Assembly (NCBI GenBank): GCA_007130445.1
Contig: SLSM01000182.1
Coordinates: 1-6,411, forward strand
Length of the DNA: 6,411 nt
Source of the DNA: Trueperaceae bacterium
GTDB taxonomy: Bacteria > Deinococcota > Deinococci > Deinococcales > Trueperaceae
Direction: 5' to 3'
Part shown: positions 1 to 4,261 of the stretch, in pieces
How positions within the stretch are numbered: position 1 is the first letter of the stretch
How the letters are laid out: the number at the start of each line of letters is the position of its first letter
Program-made: the position numbers and the translations under genes
Notes under the pieces: model-generated
Told to the model about the DNA's origin: nothing
Database searches by the model: none
Seen by the model: the letters and a program-made list of their open reading frames with translations, nothing else

Positions 1-123
1 CGCAGCGGCGCCCTGCAGCCGATCGGGATCGCGCGACACCGCGCGCACGCGCGAACCAGCGTCCAGCGCGCGCCGCACCACCCGGCTCCCGAGCACACCG
101 GAGGCCCCGACGATCACGACCAC
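1..123 (-). CDS. NAD(P)-binding SDR / NmrA-like protein, N-terminal 41 codons only (partial)
   Basis: Only the first 41 residues lie in the window; the rest runs off the left edge. They form the start of a Rossmann fold: a hydrophobic first beta strand, the dinucleotide-binding motif GASGVLG (Gly6, Gly9, Gly12), then an alpha helix and a second strand ending in VSRDPDRL. The Arg residues after strand two (SRDPDR) are the kind that bind the NADP phosphate in atypical SDR/NmrA-like reductases and epimerases. This is family knowledge; the substrate cannot be told. I chose the GTG at 121-123 because a TGA lies in frame just upstream and GAGGTG stands about 6 nt before it. A second GTG two codons in (115-117) is also possible. 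The gene is read away from the ligase gene. An 18-codon ORF with a much stronger ribosome binding site overlaps this start and may couple its translation. Confidence 0.8.
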   Translation of the reverse strand, partial: MVVIVGASGVLGSRVVRRALDAGSRVRAVSRDPDRLQGAAA

Positions 124-170
124 GGCGGCACCTCACACGGAGACGAGCGACGGCGGTCGGATGGGGTCAT
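114..170 (-). CDS. Possible 18-codon leader ORF overlapping the SDR start
   Basis: An ATG at 168-170 sits 7 nt after a full AGGAGG core and opens an 18-residue frame, MTPSDRRRSSPCEVPPWS. The frame ends with TGA at 114-116, inside the first codons of the SDR gene and in a different frame. Seen: the very strong ribosome binding site and the 10-nt overlap with the next start. Inferred: ribosomes ending here could restart at the GTG at 123 (translational coupling), or the peptide could act as a leader. The peptide has a run of three Arg but no obvious attenuator hairpin. Alternatives: the strong site is a chance match, or a base error has broken a longer N-terminus of the SDR protein. Confidence 0.3.
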   Translation of the reverse strand: MTPSDRRRSSPCEVPPWS

Positions 171-173
171 AAC

Positions 174-183
174 ATCACCTCCT
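174..183 (-). promoter_or_regulatory. Perfect 10-nt Shine-Dalgarno site
   Basis: Read on the minus strand this is AGGAGGTGAT, fully complementary to the usual 3' end of 16S rRNA and the strongest ribosome binding site I see in the window. Its natural start is the ATG at 168-170, not the SDR GTG at 123, which is about 50 nt further on. Confidence 0.6.
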
Positions 184-389
184 GGGAAGCGCTCGCCCCC
201 GGCTGCGGTGCGTCGAAGCAACCCGGATCGAACGACGTGACACTGTGAGGCACGATAGTGCACGATCACCCACGCGCGCCACTGTCGGAGCGGCCGAGAC
301 GGAGTCCAGCGCCCAGCAGGATCCTGGCGGGTGCGCTGCCGGCAACGCCGGGGGCGACCTGCACACCGACGCGTGAGTGCACGACGCGA
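184..389. other. Intergenic region between divergent SDR and ligase genes
   Basis: About 200 bases without a convincing gene. The stretch 237-265 has alternating GTG/CAC triplets and two copies of CACGAT ten bases apart (251-256 and 261-266), which might be a regulator site. A TATCGT on the minus strand (252-257) could be a -10 box for the leftward gene, but no good -35 accompanies it. Frames crossing this region have no family-like content. Confidence 0.35.
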
Positions 390-395
390 TAGGCT
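390..395 (+). promoter_or_regulatory. Possible -10 box (TAGGCT) for a leaderless ligase transcript
   Basis: TAGGCT fits TANNNT and ends 8 nt before the ATG at 404. No Shine-Dalgarno precedes that ATG, so transcription would begin at or next to the start codon. No recognisable -35 box lies 16-18 nt upstream, so the call is weak. Confidence 0.3.
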
Positions 396-403
396 CTCCA
401 TCG

Positions 404-1951
404 ATGCCTACGCCGCATGACGACGCGACCGCACCCGTCACCGAGCGACCGTTGGAGCGTTCGGCGACCATGCGTCGAGTCGTGCTCACGGCCCTCGTCG
501 GCTGGGCGCTGCTGTCGATCGCCTCGATCGGAGCCGGCGACCCGAACGGCGTGCCGGCGATCGGCGCCGTCGTGTTCGGCGTCGTCGCGGCGGTGTGGAG
601 CATGCGCTGGCAGGCGCCCCGTCGCGTCGTGGCGGCAGGGGTCGGGCTGTACGCGGGCGCCCTGACCGTCGCGACCCTGCTCGCGGGTTGGACGGACGTG
701 ACCGACGACGCCAGGGTGCAGATCGTCACCGGCAATCCGAACGTGTTGGCAGCCGCGCTCGTGACAGCGCTCGCAGCCTGGGCGGCGCTGGCCCCGCGAC
801 GCCGGTGGGTGTGGTGGGGGTGGCCGATCGTAGGGTTGGCGGTGCTGCACACCGGCTCGCGGACCGCGGGTGGAGCTCTGCTGGCGGCGGCCACGGTGTG
901 GCTGGTGGTGCAAGCCGTTCGCGGACGTTCGCGACTCGCGTGGGCGCCGGTCGTCGCCGTGGCCGTCCTGGCTGCCGCGGCGTTCGCCTGGCAACGCGGC
1001 GTGGTCGAGTTGACGCCGAACCTGCTCTCCGCCCCCAGCGACTTCAGCGACGCCGCGTGGCGTCACGACCTCGCCGCGAGCGTCACCGTCAGCGACGAGG
1101 GTGCGGAGGGCCCGTTCCCGGGCACCAGCGCGCAGAGGCTGGTCGCGACCGCACGACCGGACCGTACGAACCTGGCGCACCAGAGCATCGGTCGCTCCGA
1201 AGATGGCGTCCCCTACGTCGCCTCGATCTACCTGCGCGCTGACACGGCGCAACGCTTCGTGCTCACCTCGCACCTCGCCAGCGTGACGTGCGAGGTCGGC
1301 CCCGAGTGGAGCCGCTGCGTCACGCCGGTCGGTTACGGCGACGACTACTTGCAACGTCAGATCCACCTCCGGGCACCGGTTCGCGGCGGCAGCGTCGACG
1401 TCGAGGTGTTCGGCGCGCAGTACGAGCGCGGGACCGAGGCGACGCCGTTCCGCGACGTGCGTCCGGCGTGGATACCGCAGACGATGGTCAACCGCTTCGA
1501 CCTTCGGCGCGTGACGCTGCTGCCTGAGAACCGCCTGCCGCCGTGGCGCGCCGGCGTCGAGATCTTCATGGATCAGCCGTGGTTCGGCGTCGGCCTGGCC
1601 GCCGCCCCCGACACCTTCGAGGAGCGGACCGGTCGCACCATGTCCCGGCCGGTCACCTACGCGCACCACCTGATCCTGCAGTGGCTGGCGGTCCACGGCG
1701 TATTCGGCGTCGTCGGCATCGCCGTCATCGCCGTGGGCGTGCTGTCGCTCCTGAGCGCCACGGCGTGGTCACGGCTCGCACCGATGCTGGTCGCGCTCGC
1801 GCTCCTCAACACGTGGGACGTCACGTTCCTGGAGCCCACCGTGTTCGTCGCGGCGCTGCTGGCGACCGCTTCGTTGGTGCACGGAGGAACGCCTACGGCA
1901 CCTCGAACGCGCTCTGGTCGACCGGTCCACGCCGGTGACCCGAGTACATGA
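404..1951 (+). CDS. O-antigen ligase/polymerase-like membrane protein (Wzy_C/WaaL type) with inserted beta-rich domain
   Basis: A 515-residue multi-pass inner-membrane protein, expected to transfer or polymerise lipid-linked glycans on the outer face of the membrane. About seven membrane segments come first (roughly residues 24-44, 48-67, 75-96, 112-131, 135-150, 154-173, 178-196). A large external region (about 200-425) follows, then two or three more segments (431-453, 458-493). Family marks are TGNPNVLA (109-116), HTGSRT with the key Arg153 (149-154), GVGLAAAPDTF (395-405) and the His pair in YAHHLILQW (419-427) followed by HGVFG; Arg and His are the conserved functional residues of this family. 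Residues 206-351 are an extra module, described separately. I chose ATG 404 because a GTG nine codons earlier (377) has no support; ATG 470, just before the first membrane segment, is also possible. No other polysaccharide genes lie nearby, so the acceptor is unknown: it could be lipid, S-layer protein or pilin. The hydrophilic C-terminal tail overlaps the convergent gene. Confidence 0.8.
   Translation: MPTPHDDATAPVTERPLERSATMRRVVLTALVGWALLSIASIGAGDPNGVPAIGAVVFGVVAAVWSMRWQAPRRVVAAGVGLYAGALTVATLLAGWTDVTDDARVQIVTGNPNVLAAALVTALAAWAALAPRRRWVWWGWPIVGLAVLHTGSRTAGGALLAAATVWLVVQAVRGRSRLAWAPVVAVAVLAAAAFAWQRGVVELTPNLLSAPSDFSDAAWRHDLAASVTVSDEGAEGPFPGTSAQRLVATARPDRTNLAHQSIGRSEDGVPYVASIYLRADTAQRFVLTSHLASVTCEVGPEWSRCVTPVGYGDDYLQRQIHLRAPVRGGSVDVEVFGAQYERGTEATPFRDVRPAWIPQTMVNRFDLRRVTLLPENRLPPWRAGVEIFMDQPWFGVGLAAAPDTFEERTGRTMSRPVTYAHHLILQWLAVHGVFGVVGIAVIAVGVLSLLSATAWSRLAPMLVALALLNTWDVTFLEPTVFVAALLATASLVHGGTPTAPRTRSGRPVHAGDPST
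1019..1456 (+). other. Inserted phage-fibre/carbohydrate-binding-like domain within the ligase
   Basis: Residues 206-351 of the ligase interrupt the usual periplasmic loop. The module opens with NLLSAPSDFSDAAW and closes with VFGAQYERGTEATPF. It contains SIYLRAD and a W-x-x-C pattern in the middle. This opening/closing pair is typical of a beta-sandwich module found in phage head/tail fibres and secreted carbohydrate-binding proteins (NLL..S.DF...W up to GAQLE.G..AT.F). That comparison is from memory of the family. Cys296 and Cys305 are the only cysteines in the protein and could form a disulfide outside the cell membrane. Inferred role: holding or recognising the glycan chain near the active site. 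Confidence 0.6.
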
Positions 1952-2150
1952 GTTCGGTGCCCGAGCCGTCGAGACCCTTGACCACGAGACCCGCCCCGCG
2001 GTCGAACCAGAACCATCGCCCCTCGACGACGCCTTGCACGAGCGGCTCGTACGTGTCCGGACCCGTCAGCGTGAAGCTCTGCGTGGTGCCGTCGGGGATG
2101 AGCGTGGCAGGTGGCGCTGCCTCGGCTGCGCGTGCGGTGACGTCGTCCAT
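1893..2150 (-). CDS. Uncharacterised 85-residue protein downstream of the DsrE-like gene
   Basis: I do not recognise this protein. It has 85 residues, no cysteine, no signal peptide and no membrane segment. After an Ala-rich N-terminus (to about residue 17), alternating hydrophobic residues suggest a small beta-rich fold, with an aromatic stretch GRWFWFDRG (44-52) and LVVKGLDGSGTELMYSG (55-71). ATG 2148-2150 was chosen because GAGGG lies 5 nt upstream; the frame stays open 12 codons further, to 2186, but that part would overlap the DsrE-like gene. It begins 19 nt after that gene's stop, so the two are very likely co-transcribed. Its last 59 bp overlap the convergent ligase gene. Coding status rests on the ribosome binding site, the operon spacing and the sensible composition, against a plus-strand frame that reads as low-complexity shadow. 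Confidence 0.6.
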   Translation of the reverse strand: MDDVTARAAEAAPPATLIPDGTTQSFTLTGPDTYEPLVQGVVEGRWFWFDRGAGLVVKGLDGSGTELMYSGHRRGPVDQSAFEVP

Positions 2151-2169
2151 GGGGGCCCTCACGTTCCTG

Positions 2170-2532
2170 TCAGTACGTGAGCACACGGTCGTGCTCGAAG
2201 GTGAGCCGCACCAACACGCCCGGCAGCGCGAACTCGGCAGGGACGTGTGCGATGTCCGCCTCGCTCACGCCGCGGGCCTTGGCCGACATGCCCGAGAGGT
2301 GGAAGCGCACGCCGCCGGCCACGAGTGCGTCGACATGCTCACGCAGGCGGCCGGTGCCGATGCCGACCAATGCGTCGATCGTCGCGGCGCGCAGCAGCTG
2401 AACGGCGTCGCCGGCCAAGAAGAAGGCGACGTCGTGGCCCTCCTCGAGCGCGGTTCGGCCAACGAGGAACGCCAGCGCGGCTCGGGTCGGATCGTCGGGA
2501 CCACAGGTGACGTGGACGAGCAGCGTCGGCAT
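2170..2532 (-). CDS. DsrE/DsrF-like family protein, apparently lacking the sulfur-carrying cysteine
   Basis: A 120-residue cytoplasmic protein. The pattern TCGPDDPTRAALAF (9-22), then ALEEGHDVAFFLAGDAVQLL (28-47), then a central helix and GGVRFHLSGMSAKARGV (73-89) matches the DsrE-like fold, which oligomerises and in some members carries sulfur on a cysteine (TusD/DsrE). The position where many relatives have Cys in a CGxSaxaRG motif is Ser80 here. The only cysteine is Cys10 in the first loop. So a persulfide-relay role is doubtful, and a binding or structural role is likelier. The start is ATG 2530-2532, with GGAGGTG just upstream; the GTG at 2536-2538 lies inside that site and is rejected. 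It is the first gene of a two-gene minus-strand operon, divergent from the ArsR gene across about 125 bp that hold the palindromic operator, so shared control is possible but not shown. Confidence 0.75.
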   Translation of the reverse strand: MPTLLVHVTCGPDDPTRAALAFLVGRTALEEGHDVAFFLAGDAVQLLRAATIDALVGIGTGRLREHVDALVAGGVRFHLSGMSAKARGVSEADIAHVPAEFALPGVLVRLTFEHDRVLTY

Positions 2533-2535
2533 GCA

Positions 2536-2542
2536 CACCTCC
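2536..2542 (-). promoter_or_regulatory. Shine-Dalgarno GGAGGTG that fixes the DsrE-like start
   Basis: On the minus strand GGAGGTG ends 3 nt before the ATG at 2532, giving normal spacing from the GGAGG core. It covers the alternative GTG codon and so rules that out as the start. Confidence 0.65.
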
Positions 2543-2610
2543 GTTGGACGAGGCCCGAAGAGTAGCAGATCGTCGCAGCCACTCGAGGTCGGACCGGGAG
2601 GCGATGCATG

Positions 2611-2634
2611 TTACTTAGGTCTTGACCTAAGTAA
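2611..2634. promoter_or_regulatory. Perfect 11-2-11 inverted repeat: ArsR-family operator
   Basis: The left arm TTACTTAGGTC (2611-2621) and right arm GACCTAAGTAA (2624-2634) are exact reverse complements around a TT spacer. The AT-rich arms stand out in this GC-rich context. Length and dyad form are those expected for a winged-helix ArsR dimer. The site lies 23 bp before the ArsR gene and overlaps its putative -35 box, so autorepression is the natural reading. It could also affect the divergent DsrE-like operon. Confidence 0.8.
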
Positions 2635-2651
2635 TAGTGTCCCCGTAGGAT
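2622..2651 (+). promoter_or_regulatory. Promoter of the ArsR-SRPBCC operon (TTGACC-18-TAGGAT)
   Basis: The -35 box TTGACC (2622-2627) begins in the spacer of the operator and runs into its right arm. TAGGAT (2646-2651) follows after 18 bp as the -10 box. Transcription would then start at about the ATG at 2658, giving a leaderless mRNA. The same bases include AGGA 7 nt before the ATG, so a Shine-Dalgarno reading with an upstream start site is an alternative. Confidence 0.6.
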
Positions 2652-2657
2652 GCCCGC

Positions 2658-2996
2658 ATGGCGCCGTCCCCCGATGCCCGAACCGACGTCTTCAAAGCCC
2701 TCGCCGACCCGACCAGGCGCGCGGTCGTCGAGCGCCTCGGGGACGGGCCCGCGTCGGTGACGGAGCTGGCGCGACCCTTCGGCATGGCGCTGCCGTCGTT
2801 CGTGCAACACCTCCGCGCCCTCGAGGCGGCTGGACTCGTGGCCTCGCACAAGGCGGGCCGCGTCCGCACCTACCGTCTCATCCCCGACCACCTCAAGGGC
2901 GCCGAGGACTGGCTCGCGCGCCAACGCACGCTCTGGGAGCGCAGGCTCGATCGCTTCGACGCCTACGTCTCCACCCTCGAGGAGGACGCACCATGA
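2658..2996 (+). CDS. ArsR-family winged-helix repressor, SRPBCC-associated type
   Basis: A 112-residue DNA-binding regulator. DVFKALADPTRRAVVERL (10-27) is the classic ArsR first helix pair. The helix-turn-helix covers about 33-57, with MALPSFVQHLRALEAAGLV (43-61) as recognition helix and start of the wing, and HKAGRVRTYRL (64-74) forms the wing. The protein has no cysteine, so the metal-binding ELCVCD-type site of ArsR/SmtB is absent; a non-metal signal is inferred. The C-terminal helix (WLARQRTLWERRLDRFDAYV, 85-104) is typical of the subgroup paired with an AHSA1/SRPBCC protein. It overlaps the next gene by ATGA, indicating translational coupling. The perfect palindrome over its promoter points to autoregulation, as is usual in the family. 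The ligand is unknown. Confidence 0.92.
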   Translation: MAPSPDARTDVFKALADPTRRAVVERLGDGPASVTELARPFGMALPSFVQHLRALEAAGLVASHKAGRVRTYRLIPDHLKGAEDWLARQRTLWERRLDRFDAYVSTLEEDAP

Positions 2997-3475
2997 CCAC
3001 CGACCGCCACACCCCGGACCCCAGCCTCGACCTCGTCCTCGAACGCGACATCGACGTTCCCAGGTCGCTCGTCTGGAAGGCCTGGACGACTCCCGAGCAC
3101 GTCGAACGGTGGTTCGCGCCGAAGCCCTGGTCGGTCAGCGAGTGCGTGATCGACCTGCGCCCCGGCGGCGTGTTCCGAACCGTCATGCGTTCGCCGGAGG
3201 GCGACGAGTACCCCGGCGACGGCTGCGTGCTGGAAGTGGTGCCGAACGAACGCCTCGTGTGGACCGACGCGCTCCTCCCAGGCTACCGCCCGTCCCCGGA
3301 ACCGTTCTTCACCGCCGTGATCGAACTGCGCGACAGCGGCGGCGGCACGCGCTACGTCGCCACGGCGATCCACCGCGACGCCGAGGGGCGCAAGCGGCAC
3401 GAGGACATGGGCTTCATGGACGGTTGGGGTACGGCGCTCGACCAGCTCGTCGCGCACGTGAAGTCGACGCTCTGA
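2993..3475 (+). CDS. SRPBCC/AHSA1 (Aha1 C-terminal-like) domain protein
   Basis: A 160-residue soluble protein of the START/Bet v1-like fold, which makes a deep pocket for hydrophobic ligands. Family marks: LERDIDVPRSLVWKAWTTPE (16-35), HVERWFAP (36-43), DLRPGGVFRTVM (54-65), YPGDGCVLEVVPNERLVWTD (73-92) and the C-terminal pocket-closing helix HEDMGFMDGWGTALDQLVAH (136-155). Its ATG overlaps the ArsR stop, and GGAGG within the ArsR 3' end serves as ribosome binding site about 8 nt upstream. The gene pair is a common bacterial arrangement in which the SRPBCC protein is co-expressed with, and possibly senses the ligand for, its repressor. No catalytic residue is evident, so substrate and reaction are unknown. 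Confidence 0.92.
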   Translation: MTTDRHTPDPSLDLVLERDIDVPRSLVWKAWTTPEHVERWFAPKPWSVSECVIDLRPGGVFRTVMRSPEGDEYPGDGCVLEVVPNERLVWTDALLPGYRPSPEPFFTAVIELRDSGGGTRYVATAIHRDAEGRKRHEDMGFMDGWGTALDQLVAHVKSTL

Positions 3476-3480
3476 GCGAA

Positions 3481-3518
3481 CGTGGCGCGGCGCGCGGCCC
3501 AGACCCGCGTCGCGCACG
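3481..3518. terminator. GC-rich hairpin between convergent SRPBCC and GNAT genes
   Basis: In the plus-strand RNA, bases 3481-3494 can pair with 3506-3518 (13 pairs including one G-U, one bulged G at 3485) around an 11-nt loop. It starts 5 nt after the SRPBCC stop, where a terminator would be expected. No U-run follows, so it is either a non-canonical terminator or an mRNA 3'-end stabiliser. In a GC-rich genome such pairing may partly be chance. Confidence 0.35.
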
Positions 3519-3522
3519 TCGG

Positions 3523-4047
3523 TCACGCCGGACCCCCCAGGTCGAGTGCAAGCACCACCTCGCCGTCGTCGATCCGGCCCGTGGGGCGGAAGCCGAGCGA
3601 CCGGTAGAACGGCTCCGGGTTCCCCTCGGCCGGCACGTACGACAGCTCGAGCGTCGTGAACAACCCCTTGGCGCGCACGTGATCGATCACCATCTGCAAC
3701 GCGACCCGGCCGACACCCCGCCCCTGGAAGCGCTCGTCGATCATGAAGCGCCAGACACCGATCTCGGGCGCCTCGGGCCGTGGCTCGCGGAGCGACTCGT
3801 CGTACAGCATCACGAAGCCGGCCGGCTCGTCGCCCACGTAGATCCCCCGGTACCACGCCTCCTTCGAGAAGAGCGCCTGCGCGAGCGACACGGCGTTCGT
3901 CGCGACGAAGCCCTTCTGATGCTCGGCGACCGAGAGCTTGACGATCGACACGACCGTGTCCTCGGTGATCTCACGCAGCGTCACGCGGCTGGGCTCGATC
4001 TTCGACGGGTGGCCTGCGGCTGGCAAGACTTCTGTGACGTCCCTCAT
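3523..4047 (-). CDS. GNAT N-acetyltransferase, diamine/spermidine acetyltransferase-like (BltD/PaiA-like)
   Basis: A 174-residue cytoplasmic enzyme expected to move an acetyl group from acetyl-CoA to an amine. Acetyl-CoA binding motif A is seen at VWRFMIDERFQGRGVGRVAL (98-117), with the QGRGVG pyrophosphate loop at 108-113. Motif B is at NPEPFYRSLGF (143-153), with Tyr148 in the usual place of the general acid. The N-terminal part EHQKGFVATNAVSLAQA (42-58), followed by YRGIYVGDEPAGFVMLYD (66-83), resembles BltD/PaiA-type polyamine acetyltransferases, hence the tentative substrate. ATG 4045-4047 has GGAGGGG just upstream. It adds about 20 residues before the first family strand at VTLREI (22-27); an internal GTG at Val22 has no ribosome binding site. 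The gene appears to be monocistronic, divergent from the ABC importer and convergent with the SRPBCC gene. Confidence 0.88.
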   Translation of the reverse strand: MRDVTEVLPAAGHPSKIEPSRVTLREITEDTVVSIVKLSVAEHQKGFVATNAVSLAQALFSKEAWYRGIYVGDEPAGFVMLYDESLREPRPEAPEIGVWRFMIDERFQGRGVGRVALQMVIDHVRAKGLFTTLELSYVPAEGNPEPFYRSLGFRPTGRIDDGEVVLALDLGGPA

Positions 4048-4074
4048 GACCCCTCCTCGAACACGGTCCACAGA

Positions 4075-4103
4075 GTCATACACCGCGCGCACGGCTCGGT
4101 CCA
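4075..4103 (-). promoter_or_regulatory. Putative promoter of the GNAT gene (TGGACC-17-TATGAC)
   Basis: On the minus strand TGGACC (4098-4103) and TATGAC (4075-4080) are separated by exactly 17 bp and each matches the housekeeping consensus at four or five of six bases. The start would fall near 4068, leaving a leader of about 20 nt that contains the GGAGGGG site. Confidence 0.5.
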
Positions 4104-4176
4104 GGGCACTCCGAATCGAGCACCTCACGTCCCATGAAACGGGTCCAGCGCGCGCTGTGGTACCCTCGAGGCAGCG

Positions 4177-4194
4177 CTGACATTGCCATGACAG
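4177..4194. promoter_or_regulatory. Imperfect 18-bp palindrome upstream of the ABC importer
   Basis: CTGACATTGCCATGACAG has matching half-sites CTGnCAT and ATGnCAG around TGCC, so 14 of 18 positions obey dyad symmetry, and GC pairs continue one base further out on each side. It lies 67 bp before the binding-protein gene and includes TTGCCA, a possible -35 box. No good -10 follows at 16-18 bp. It looks like a dimeric repressor site, but the regulator is unknown. Confidence 0.35.
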
Positions 4195-4261
4195 TGCGCG
4201 GTCACGCGTGCAACCGACGCGTGCCAACGGACGGCACCGTGCGTCCGAGAAGGGACCCGAC

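Noticed and set aside
334..346. Short CCGGC/GCCGG hairpin upstream of the ligase
   Set aside because: Only five pairs with a three-base loop and no U-run, as expected by chance in GC-rich DNA.
266..1696. 476-codon open frame on the minus strand opposite the ligase gene
   Set aside because: Low-complexity, Arg/Ala/Gly/His-rich translation with no domain; a GC-rich antisense shadow of a gene with clear membrane segments and family motifs.
1948..2565. 205-codon plus-strand frame across the DsrE-like and 85-residue genes
   Set aside because: No family features. The minus strand has two genes with good ribosome binding sites and, for one, a recognisable family.
3109..4137. 342-codon plus-strand frame through the SRPBCC and GNAT genes
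   Set aside because: Arg-rich shadow crossing two well-identified genes on different strands.
4161..4166. TACCCT as a -10 box for the ABC importer
   Set aside because: The only -35-like hexamer upstream (ATGAAA at 4134-4139) is 21 bp away, too far for a normal promoter.
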